Positions 1-6,920 of a DNA stretch of 10,086 nucleotides are shown here, in pieces. Under the pieces are notes generated by a model, which did not search any database, was not told where the DNA came from, and saw nothing but the letters and a program-made list of their open reading frames with translations. Numbering within the stretch: the first letter of the stretch is position 1; every line of letters starts with the position of its first letter. The position numbers were made by a program, and so were the translations under genes. The stretch comes from Gammaproteobacteria bacterium (GTDB lineage: Bacteria; Pseudomonadota; Gammaproteobacteria; Enterobacterales; Kangiellaceae): the NCBI GenBank assembly GCA_002401655.1, contig NVTT01000018.1:32077-42162 (forward strand), read 5' to 3'.

Positions 1-3
1 AAA

Positions 4-1752
4 ATGTATGACATCATCATAAAAAATGGTACCTATTTTGATGGCTCAAAATTTTGTGAGAAAAAAGCTAACGTCGCAATTAAAAATGGGGCAATTGTTG
101 AAGTAAGAGAATCACCGTTCAACGATTCAGATGCGAAAGAAGTCATCGATGCTAAAGACCGCTGGGTAACGCCAGGTTTCTTAGAAATACACAGCCACTA
201 TGATGCGGAAGTTATAGTCGCTCCCGCTTTAAAAGAATCCGTTCGTCATGGTGTTACCAGTATTGCGTTAGGCTCTTGTTCTATTTCTATGATTAATTCT
301 GATCCCGAAGATTGTTCAGATTTATTTACACGAGTAGAGGCCGTTCCGCGCGAAGTAGTTCTCCCTGTATTAGAAAAAATGAAAGTTTGGAATGACGCAA
401 AGGGCTATCGAGCGTTTTACGAAAAGCATCCGTTAGGTCCAAATATTTGTTCGTTTATTGGTCACAGCGATATCCGTGTCGCTTCAATGGGAATTAAGCG
501 TGCAACTAGTAACCTAAAACCAACAGAAACAGAAATGCAAAGTATGGAAAAAATGCTTGAACAAGCACTCGACAATGGCTGTTTAGGATTGTCCATGATG
601 ACCACTAAACTAGACAAGATGGATGGCGATAGAGCTTGGAGTCAGCCACTTCCATCAACCTTTGCTAGTTGGTGGGAATTTAAACGACTATTTAAGATTT
701 TAAGACGACGTAACGCTATTTTGCAGGGTGCGCCAGATGCCGTTAAAAAAGTCAATGTCTTCGGCTTTTTGTGGCAAGCACACGGTCTATTTAGACGGCC
801 GATGAAAGTCACTATGCTGACCGCACTTGATTTAAAGTCCAATCCTTTTTTGCCGACTATCACTTTAGTTAGTGGCTGGATTGCTAACAAAATTTTACGA
901 GCAGATTACCGTTGGCAGACTTTACCTGCTCCATTCACGATTCACCTTGAAGGATTAAATGTTAATGCGTTCGAAGAATTTGAAACCGGTGCACTATTAC
1001 GTGATATGAAAGATGAGTCTGAGATCTACAAAAAAATTAATGAACCTGAATTTAGAAAAGAATTTAAAAAGCACGTTTCTGAAATATTCACTGTTGGATT
1101 ATGGCATCGAGATTTAAGTGATGGTTGGATTACAGATTGTCCCGACAAAAGTCTAATTGGTATGAATTTTAAAGAAGTTGGTCAGTCTTTAGGTACCGAT
1201 GCAGTTGATACTTATTTTGACTTAGCAACCAAGTATAAAAATAAACTACGATGGAAAACAAGCTATACGAGCGATCGATTAGATGTAATGCATAAATTAA
1301 TCGCAAGCCCATCCACACATATAGGCTTTGGCGATAGTGGTGCGCATGTTAGGCAACTTGCACTGTATAATTTTCCATTACGATTACTTAAATATGTACG
1401 AGATGCAGACTTAAAAGGCAAACCATTTATTAGCAACGCCAAAGCGGTTAATAAGTTAACTGCCGATCTAGCCGATTGGTTTGGTTTGGATGCTGGCTAT
1501 ATTAGAAAAGGCGATAGAGCCGATATCGCTATCATCAATCCGGAAGGATTAACCGATGAAATTGATGAAGTTTGCGAGGCTCCGATGCAAGGATTTGCTA
1601 TGGATCGGCTGGTTAAAAGAAATGATGATGCTGTCGATGCAACGATTATTAATGGAAAAATAGTCTATCGAAAGGGCGGTAGATTTTCCGATGACTTTGG
1701 TAAAAACCGTATTTATGGAAAGTTCCTTGAGAATAGGCTAATTACTAACTAA
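4..1752 (+). CDS. N-acyl-D-amino-acid deacylase family amidohydrolase
   Basis: A 582-residue TIM-barrel amidohydrolase (amidohydrolase-3 / D-aminoacylase group). Family members hydrolyse N-acyl-D-amino acids or related amides in the cytoplasm. No signal peptide is seen. Visible marks: an N-terminal beta-sandwich strand (IIIKNGTYFDG), the metal motif H63-S-H65 followed by D67, C92 in GSCSISM at the place of the family's zinc-ligand Cys, H154 in GHSDIR, and the catalytic-type Asp D444 in GFGDSGAH. The C-terminus (INGKIVYRKGGRFSDD) is the usual returning sandwich. Between residues 195 and 320 I cannot find the two His ligands expected in classical D-aminoacylase; the strands read NAILQGAPDA and KVTMLTALDL. 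The exact substrate is therefore open, and this may be a divergent subfamily. The start codon lies 3 bases from the window edge, so its ribosome site is not visible. The gene stands alone, with 90 bp before the next one. Confidence 0.85.
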   Translation: MYDIIIKNGTYFDGSKFCEKKANVAIKNGAIVEVRESPFNDSDAKEVIDAKDRWVTPGFLEIHSHYDAEVIVAPALKESVRHGVTSIALGSCSISMINSDPEDCSDLFTRVEAVPREVVLPVLEKMKVWNDAKGYRAFYEKHPLGPNICSFIGHSDIRVASMGIKRATSNLKPTETEMQSMEKMLEQALDNGCLGLSMMTTKLDKMDGDRAWSQPLPSTFASWWEFKRLFKILRRRNAILQGAPDAVKKVNVFGFLWQAHGLFRRPMKVTMLTALDLKSNPFLPTITLVSGWIANKILRADYRWQTLPAPFTIHLEGLNVNAFEEFETGALLRDMKDESEIYKKINEPEFRKEFKKHVSEIFTVGLWHRDLSDGWITDCPDKSLIGMNFKEVGQSLGTDAVDTYFDLATKYKNKLRWKTSYTSDRLDVMHKLIASPSTHIGFGDSGAHVRQLALYNFPLRLLKYVRDADLKGKPFISNAKAVNKLTADLADWFGLDAGYIRKGDRADIAIINPEGLTDEIDEVCEAPMQGFAMDRLVKRNDDAVDATIINGKIVYRKGGRFSDDFGKNRIYGKFLENRLITN

Positions 1753-1842
1753 AAATTATAAGAATATTAGATATTTTTATACTAAAATATTAACTAAAGC
1801 ATATTTCATCATTATTACCAATAAGTTAAGGAAAGTCTTTCT

Positions 1843-2862
1843 GTGAACCCAAAAGAATATAAAGAATTGATGACATCATCTGGAAAGGTTTCTCGTCAGG
1901 CTCTAATGGTTTTAAGAGATTTAGAAATCCCCAATATTCCAGCCTGCTACCATGTTGCCTATGAACTTTGTGAAGACTCAAGCGCTAGCTTAAAAGAAAA
2001 AATGGAATTGAATAAAGGTGAACGTGAAAAAGTGCTCAATGACGTTCAAAATATCTATTATGAACTAATCGCTCAACCTCAAGAAAAAGAGCTTAAAAAG
2101 TTTTCCAAGCGATTTCATCAATTAGTAGCATCAACTTCGTCTTCAGTTAAGCAAGGGCAGAAGCATCTAGCCGACTACGCTAATTATCTCCAAGATATAC
2201 GCCCTTTTTTAGAACCTGACTCTGGAGCTGATGTTTTAAACATAACTACTTTATTAATAAAGGAAACTGAGTCTGTTCGTTTACACGCAAAAGAGATGGA
2301 GAATAAACTCAAAGAAGCTAATTTACAAATTGGATTGTTAGAAGATAAACATTTACAAATGAAACAGCTTGCTCACAAAGATAGCTTAACGGGCGTTCTT
2401 AATCGTGTAGGGCTTAATGAAGCTTTTACGCAAGCCGAAATGATGAGTGATAACTTTCCAATGGCCGTTTTAGTTGCTGACATTGATAAATTTAAAGAGT
2501 TTAACGATAAATACGGACACCTAGTTGGCGATAGTGTTTTAAAAGCAGTTTCAAATAACCTTCAGAAAAATATAAAGGGTATCGATATAATTGCACGAGT
2601 AGGCGGTGAAGAATTTATTATATTATTAATGAAAACAAATAAAAAAGACGCTTTAAAGTTTGCCGACAAACTTCGTTTAATTATTGAACAACTTCGCATT
2701 AAAAAGCGGAAAAGCGAAGAGACTATCGATAGTTGTACTTTAAGTATCGGTATAGCGCAATTGCAAAGCGATGATGATGTGTATGATGTAATTGAAAAGG
2801 CCGATAAAGCAATGTATAAAGCAAAAAAATCAGGTCGCAATAACGTTAAGTTATTCGTTTAA
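1843..2862 (+). CDS. diguanylate cyclase (GGDEF domain) with helical N-terminal region
   Basis: A 339-residue soluble protein that should make cyclic di-GMP from two GTP. The GGDEF domain occupies about residues 175-339: DSLTGVLNR at 180-188, the metal/GTP segment D213-I-D215-KFKEFND, YGHLVGD, and the active-site loop G254-G-E-E-F258, all intact. The allosteric inhibitory site, normally RxxD, is K245-G-I-D248, so the Arg is replaced by Lys. Residues 1-140 are mostly helical with an IPNIPACYHVAYEL stretch like the PTPxNYxLWY region found before many proteobacterial GGDEF domains. Residues about 140-178 look like a coiled-coil linker. No membrane segment is present. The start is GTG, chosen because AAGGAAAG (1828-1835) sits 7 bp upstream and the N-terminal region fits the family. 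It is followed 109 bp downstream by a PilZ protein on the same strand. The input signal cannot be told. Confidence 0.9.
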   Translation: MNPKEYKELMTSSGKVSRQALMVLRDLEIPNIPACYHVAYELCEDSSASLKEKMELNKGEREKVLNDVQNIYYELIAQPQEKELKKFSKRFHQLVASTSSSVKQGQKHLADYANYLQDIRPFLEPDSGADVLNITTLLIKETESVRLHAKEMENKLKEANLQIGLLEDKHLQMKQLAHKDSLTGVLNRVGLNEAFTQAEMMSDNFPMAVLVADIDKFKEFNDKYGHLVGDSVLKAVSNNLQKNIKGIDIIARVGGEEFIILLMKTNKKDALKFADKLRLIIEQLRIKKRKSEETIDSCTLSIGIAQLQSDDDVYDVIEKADKAMYKAKKSGRNNVKLFV

Positions 2863-2934
2863 AAATATCATTACCAATCAAAACAAGCCGGCTAAAACAT
2901 CCTCAAAAACTCAGTAAACGTTCGATTTTATAAC

Positions 2935-2940
2935 TATAAT
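2935..2940 (+). promoter_or_regulatory. possible -10 element of the PilZ gene
   Basis: A perfect TATAAT lies 32 bp before the PilZ start codon, in a TTTTATAACTATAAT run. No good -35 hexamer stands at the right distance (CAGTAA at 17 bp), so the gene may have its own promoter or be co-transcribed with the cyclase. No hairpin terminator is seen in the 109-bp gap; an 8-bp palindrome AGCCGGCT (2886-2893) is too short to count as one. Confidence 0.25.
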
Positions 2941-2971
2941 TAATACAACAACACTTTTATGAAAAATAAAA

Positions 2972-3244
2972 ATGGATAAAGAATCAAGAAGAACCAACCC
3001 TCGCCTTGCAATTAACATGAAGGTTAAGATTACCGCTGGAAATTACAACACAATGCATCTGATTACTGAAAATTGCTCCGATGGAGGCATTTTCGTAACC
3101 GATGACAGACTTGCTGAAATGCAAGTCGGATCAGATGTAGAGGTTCAGGCCGATAAAGGTGTTGACGATCAGCCTATCATTAAAGCCAGAATTGCTTGGA
3201 CCAATAGCCAAGGCGCAGGACTGGAATATATTATCAATGAGTGA
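2972..3244 (+). CDS. single-domain PilZ protein, likely c-di-GMP receptor
   Basis: A 90-residue stand-alone PilZ domain. Both parts of the c-di-GMP binding signature are visible: the RxxxR switch at R7-T-N-P-R11 (with an extra R6), and N34-C-S-D-G-G39 matching (D/N)x(S/A)xxG. The rest reads as the expected beta-barrel strands (MKVKITAG, VEVQADKG, KARIAW, GAGLEYII). Such small PilZ proteins usually act as adaptors for motility, pili or polysaccharide export. The partner cannot be named here. The start is fixed because the N-terminal RRTNPR motif must be included and an in-frame stop lies at 2960-2962. There is no clear Shine-Dalgarno sequence, only an A-rich leader, and a 6-codon ORF (2959-2979) overlaps the start. 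It lies 109 bp after a diguanylate cyclase and converges on the transporter gene with a 34-bp gap. Confidence 0.85.
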   Translation: MDKESRRTNPRLAINMKVKITAGNYNTMHLITENCSDGGIFVTDDRLAEMQVGSDVEVQADKGVDDQPIIKARIAWTNSQGAGLEYIINE

Positions 3245-3278
3245 CGGTTAAGGAAAAACAATCATGCTGGATTAATAT

Positions 3279-4475
3279 TTATGCAGGGTTCTTGTCCGCC
3301 AACACCGTATTCTTCAATTTAAACCCAACGATATTGCCAACCATTGCCACAGCAAACCAAAGCCACCCCGCTAAACTGCCCGATGCAATACCACTGAAAT
3401 ACGCTCCAATATTGCAACCAGACGCCAAACGCGCTCCGTAACCTAACAACAAACCACCAAGAATCAATCGAAAAACAAGTATGCCTGATGCTTTATAGCT
3501 TACCGAGATCTTATTGCTTAATTTTGCCGCCCACCAGATCCCTAACACTAACCCAACATTCATCACCGAAGTGCTGTGTTTTAAAACGGGCTCACTAAGC
3601 GCTTTTGCCCATGAAGTATTTTGCCAATATTCGTAACCCGAAAGATCGCCGCCGAAAAAATCAAAAACTTTGGCTCCCCAAAGCGCAAACCCTGAAGTGA
3701 CTCCCCATGGTTTTCCTTTCACCAATAAAGTGGCCAAATTCAGCGCAGCCAAAAGGATTGCTGCAACTAAAAGAGGCCAATGATTTCTAAGAAATCCTGG
3801 CATTTTATTATGCACACCATTATTGATAGGATTAATGTTGCCATGCGATTTCCTTTCTATGAACAAAAACAACATCCAAAGAACTCCAGCAATGCTCAAG
3901 TTGACAATAATGGCAGTCACTAAACCCCAATCATGAATCATTGAGAACTTCCCTATTGACGGCATTGCATTCCACCAAGGCACATGGAAAGTACCAATTA
4001 ATGAGCCCACAATAAAAGCAACTAAAGTTATGCCCATTCTTAAACTACCCGTTCCAAGATAGGCTAACGTTCCTGAAGCACAACCATTGCCAAACTGCAT
4101 TCCGACACCAAAAATAAAAGCGCCTGCAACAAAAGCCGTGCTTATTGGGGTTAATTTTCCGGAAAGCGCTTGTCCATTAAATTCGCCCATAGCAAACATG
4201 GGTAGCATGATGAGGCTAGCGATTATAAGAGTCAGCATTTGAGCCCGTAGCTGTTGAGTTCTCTGGCTTTTTATAATGTGAGTGAAACCAGCCGTGAAAC
4301 CGTAATTAGCTTGAAATAGCACCAAACCTAGCGCGCTTCCTATAATAAACAGATAGCCTTGTTTAGTCCCTACATAACTAAATATAGCGAAAATACATAA
4401 GCTAAAGCCTAAGGTGAATATCAAGTTACTCGGTTTACTTTTTATCGCGTTAAAAAGGTTTATGGCTGCATTCAT
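3279..4475 (-). CDS. YeeE/YedE family membrane transporter (thiosulfate/sulfur uptake)
   Basis: A 398-residue polytopic inner-membrane protein, full length for the fused two-half YeeE/YedE form rather than the short PmpA/PmpB half-size form. Many hydrophobic segments run from residue 19 to 390. The two pseudo-symmetric family motifs are clear: GNGCASGTLAYLGTGS with C132, and ASGCNIGAYFSGIASGS with C354. In characterised TsuA-type transporters conserved Cys residues of this kind relay thiosulfate through the membrane, so thiosulfate or a related sulfur anion is the likely substrate. This is inferred from the family. No TusA-like partner or sulfurtransferase is encoded nearby. ATG at 4475 is preceded on the minus strand by AGGTAG at good spacing. 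It is divergent from the TonB-dependent receptor across 235 bp and convergent with the PilZ gene. Confidence 0.88.
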   Translation of the reverse strand: MNAAINLFNAIKSKPSNLIFTLGFSLCIFAIFSYVGTKQGYLFIIGSALGLVLFQANYGFTAGFTHIIKSQRTQQLRAQMLTLIIASLIMLPMFAMGEFNGQALSGKLTPISTAFVAGAFIFGVGMQFGNGCASGTLAYLGTGSLRMGITLVAFIVGSLIGTFHVPWWNAMPSIGKFSMIHDWGLVTAIIVNLSIAGVLWMLFLFIERKSHGNINPINNGVHNKMPGFLRNHWPLLVAAILLAALNLATLLVKGKPWGVTSGFALWGAKVFDFFGGDLSGYEYWQNTSWAKALSEPVLKHSTSVMNVGLVLGIWWAAKLSNKISVSYKASGILVFRLILGGLLLGYGARLASGCNIGAYFSGIASGSLAGWLWFAVAMVGNIVGFKLKNTVLADKNPA

Positions 4476-4509
4476 AAACTACTACCTATTAAAAATTTAG
4501 TCGATAACA

Positions 4510-4536
4510 GTAATACATATTGATTTTAGAAGTCAA
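4510..4536 (-). promoter_or_regulatory. possible promoter of the YeeE/YedE gene
   Basis: On the minus strand TTGACT (4536-4531) is followed after 15 bp by TATTAC (4515-4510). Shifting one base gives ATTACT with a 16-bp spacer and a TGn extension. The -35 is good and the -10 is mediocre. It would start transcription about 30 bp before the ATG. Confidence 0.3.
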
Positions 4537-4576
4537 TAGGCTATTAAGACTAATCCGTTATTAGATTACAAGTAAA

Positions 4577-4603
4577 AGCATAGCTTGAACAATCATCTAT
4601 GCT
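4577..4603. promoter_or_regulatory. inverted repeat in the divergent control region
   Basis: AGCATAG (4577-4583) and CTATGCT (4597-4603) form a perfect 7-bp-arm dyad with a 13-bp spacer, 102 bp from the transporter start and 108 bp from the receptor start. The central position between two divergent genes fits a regulator operator. A smaller palindrome AGAATAATTCT (4613-4623) lies just beside it. No bound factor can be named. Confidence 0.35.
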
Positions 4604-4660
4604 GCGACATATAGAATAATTCTGTTACAAATTTAATAGTGTTCGAATATTTAAAGCGTC

Positions 4661-4666
4661 TATAAT
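4661..4666 (+). promoter_or_regulatory. possible -10 element of the TonB-dependent receptor
   Basis: A perfect TATAAT lies 44 bp before the receptor ATG. The -35 region is poor (AGTGTT at 17 bp, GTGTTC at 16 bp), which would suit an activated promoter. AAGAGAGAA just before the ATG serves as ribosome site. Confidence 0.35.
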
Positions 4667-4710
4667 TGTATCAATACCTATAAGTTCTCAATTAAGAGAG
4701 AATACAAAAC

Positions 4711-6816
4711 ATGATCTCAATCCATAATAAAAATAAAAAAGCCTTTGTCAATACTCAAACGATTCTGATAGGCAGTCTCTGCGCATTATTATTTATCGAT
4801 ACAAGTGCCGCACAAGAAACACCTTCCGCAGAATCTAAAGCTCTGACAGAGATCAAGCAAGACAAGTACCCTTCAAGTTACTTCGAACAATATGCTCCAC
4901 AAAACTCACTTCAAATGATCGAAAGATTACCTGGTTTCAAATTTAACGAAGGCGAAAATAATCGCGGTTTTGGTGGCAATGCGGGAAATGTGCTAATTGA
5001 TGGTGCTCGCCCAACCAGTAAATCAGGAGGGCTATCGGGCGCGCTCAATAGAATTCCGGCGGCTCAAGTAGATTATATTGAAATACTAAGAGGTGGCGTA
5101 AGTGCTGGAGAAACATCGGGACAATCGATCATCGCCAACGTGGTAAGGAAAAAAGGGTTAACTAGCGGCCGTTGGGCAGCAAAAATTAGACGCGCCCCCG
5201 ATGGCAAGTCAATTCCAAATATTGAAGCGGCAATTAATACCAACATTGGCGATTGGAAAACAGCATTTGATATTGATATTGGAGGATCTCCTGGCTATCG
5301 AACCGCTCTAATAGAAAAACGAGACGCCAATGGTACTCTGATTACAGCTGCCGATGAAGAATTTACACATCGCAATAAATGGTTATTTGCCAATGGCGAA
5401 GGCGCGATTAAGATTGGTGAAGGGCTTTTGACTTTAAATACTAAGATCGGTGGCGACGAGGGTGAGTTTGATACCAATCGAGATGTTTATGATGGACGCC
5501 AGCCAAATGGCGCAAATTTTGATAGAAACCGATCGATAATTGAGAATAGTGAATTTAACTTAATAGAATTAAGTATTGATTGGGTTGAAACTTCCGAGGA
5601 CTGGAAATTACACTTAATCGGATTGTCAGTTAAAAGCGATCAAAAATATGATAATGAAGTGTTTTCTGAAAATTTTCTAAATCCTGAACAATCTAATAGC
5701 CAGTTTTCGCAAGATTCCGATAAGAGTGAATTAATTTCTCGTGCAACCTATGGCTTTGTTGGGAGTGACTCCTTTAAACCTGAATATGGAATTGAAATTG
5801 CGCAAAATAAACTATCAAATTCTTCTCAATTTTTTGACAATGGAATACAAGTAGAATTGAACGGCGCACTGGTTAACGTTGAAGAGTTACGTAGCGAGAT
5901 ATTTGCTAGTTTCACTTACCAAATTTCAAAAGATCTTTCTATAGAAGGTGGAATTACTAGCGAGTTTTCAGAAATAGAAGTCTCCGGTGAACTACTCAAT
6001 AAACAAAGTTTTCAATTTATTAAACCTCGCCTAACGGCAAACTATAAATTAAATAAAGACAGTCAATTATCTGTTTCTGCTGAGCGCAGAGTCGGCCAAT
6101 TAAATTTTCGCGATTTCGCCGCCAGTAGCGATCCCGCCGATGGCAATATATTTTCTGGAAATCCTGATTTATCCCCAGATACAAGCGACGAGCTTACAAT
6201 AACTTATGACTGGAGTTTTTCTGAAAAAGGCAGTTTAAAATTCAAGGTTTTTCATCATTGGAAACAAGATATATTGGAACAAGTTATTATACCTAATGCA
6301 CAAGGGCCTGATGGGCAAGGTCTTGGAAATGCCGGCGATGCAAAATTTTGGGGAATAGATACTGACTTAAAACTTCCTTTGGATTGGATTTTAGAAAATG
6401 GACTAATTGAGATTTCACATGTATATGCAGACTCGGAGTTTTACGATCCGGTTATTGGAGGTAATAGAACCATTAATGGTTATATTCATGACTGGTTATC
6501 ATTTAAATTTAGACAAGATTTAGTCAAAAGCAAGTTTGCTTGGGGCATTGAATACTGGGGCGAATTTAGAGATACAAACTATAGAGTGAATGAAAGAGTG
6601 ACCTTCGGCGGTAACGATCGCTTTAGGGCATTTATTGAAACCAGTCGATACTTTGGCGTTAAATTTGAGCTGGAAGTCACACATTTAAATACTGGAGACT
6701 ACACTCGTTCTCGATTTATTCATGGTGGTGATCGAAGTTTACCTCTCGCAACTACCGAAATCGCTTATCGACATCGCGAACCTGAAATAAAACTATCGGT
6801 CTTCGGTACATTCTAA
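4711..6816 (+). CDS. TonB-dependent outer-membrane receptor
   Basis: A 701-residue outer-membrane protein expected to import a scarce ligand with energy from TonB/ExbBD. Residues 1-34 form a signal peptide (basic start, hydrophobic ILIGSLCALLFI core, cleavage near SAA). A plug domain spans about 40-150 with family marks: SLQMIERLPGF, NVLIDGARPTSKSGG, IPAAQVDYIEILRGG and a final IIANVVRKKG. Residues about 160-701 show the alternating, Asp/Asn-rich pattern of a beta-barrel, and the protein ends in a terminal Phe (SVFGTF), as outer-membrane barrels do. I could not pick out a convincing TonB box between the signal peptide and plug. The length is typical of the family. Ligand is unknown: there is no Fur box, riboswitch or catabolic gene beside it. 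The divergent sulfur transporter and downstream MBL-fold gene do not settle the substrate. Confidence 0.9.
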   Translation: MISIHNKNKKAFVNTQTILIGSLCALLFIDTSAAQETPSAESKALTEIKQDKYPSSYFEQYAPQNSLQMIERLPGFKFNEGENNRGFGGNAGNVLIDGARPTSKSGGLSGALNRIPAAQVDYIEILRGGVSAGETSGQSIIANVVRKKGLTSGRWAAKIRRAPDGKSIPNIEAAINTNIGDWKTAFDIDIGGSPGYRTALIEKRDANGTLITAADEEFTHRNKWLFANGEGAIKIGEGLLTLNTKIGGDEGEFDTNRDVYDGRQPNGANFDRNRSIIENSEFNLIELSIDWVETSEDWKLHLIGLSVKSDQKYDNEVFSENFLNPEQSNSQFSQDSDKSELISRATYGFVGSDSFKPEYGIEIAQNKLSNSSQFFDNGIQVELNGALVNVEELRSEIFASFTYQISKDLSIEGGITSEFSEIEVSGELLNKQSFQFIKPRLTANYKLNKDSQLSVSAERRVGQLNFRDFAASSDPADGNIFSGNPDLSPDTSDELTITYDWSFSEKGSLKFKVFHHWKQDILEQVIIPNAQGPDGQGLGNAGDAKFWGIDTDLKLPLDWILENGLIEISHVYADSEFYDPVIGGNRTINGYIHDWLSFKFRQDLVKSKFAWGIEYWGEFRDTNYRVNERVTFGGNDRFRAFIETSRYFGVKFELEVTHLNTGDYTRSRFIHGGDRSLPLATTEIAYRHREPEIKLSVFGTF

Positions 6817-6830
6817 TCAGCTTTATTCAG

Positions 6831-6865
6831 TTCATCTTCTTTCACTCTCTTTCATTTTCTTTCAT
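6831..6865. repeat. tandem CTTTCA repeat with exact 10-bp period
   Basis: CTTTCA occurs at 6839-6844, 6849-6854 and 6859-6864, exactly 10 bp apart. TTCA continues the same phase one step upstream at 6831-6834. The last two units are followed by T, giving CTTTCAT. The array lies between the receptor stop and a candidate -10 for the MBL-fold gene, so it covers the place of a -35 and activator site. All copies face the same side of the helix. Confidence 0.6.
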
Positions 6866-6874
6866 AAAAAGGGT

Positions 6875-6880
6875 TACAAT
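6875..6880 (+). promoter_or_regulatory. possible -10 element of the MBL-fold gene
   Basis: TACAAT lies 40 bp before the ATG, with TATAAA overlapping at 6880-6885 as an alternative. No TTGACA-like hexamer stands upstream; the CTTTCAT array takes its place, which would fit activator-dependent transcription. GAAAG (6907-6911) is a weak ribosome site for the ATG at 6921. Confidence 0.3.
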
Positions 6881-6920
6881 ATAAATTAACTTACGCTTAA
6901 ACGATAGAAAGTTAATACCA

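Noticed and set aside
642..890. Minus-strand open frame of 82 codons within the deacylase gene
   Set aside because: It is antisense to a well-supported family protein, with no ribosome site or recognisable motif.
1761..1795. AT-rich imperfect inverted repeat after the deacylase gene as a terminator
   Set aside because: The stem is nearly all A/T with mismatches and lacks a GC-rich core and clean T-run, so it is too weak to call.
2959..2979. Six-codon ORF overlapping the PilZ start as a regulatory leader peptide
   Set aside because: It has no ribosome site, and chance ORFs of this size are common in A-rich leaders.
3241..3441. Plus-strand open frame starting GTG/ATG after the PilZ gene
   Set aside because: It is the antisense shadow of the C-terminal part of the YeeE/YedE gene, whose Cys motif is clear on the other strand.
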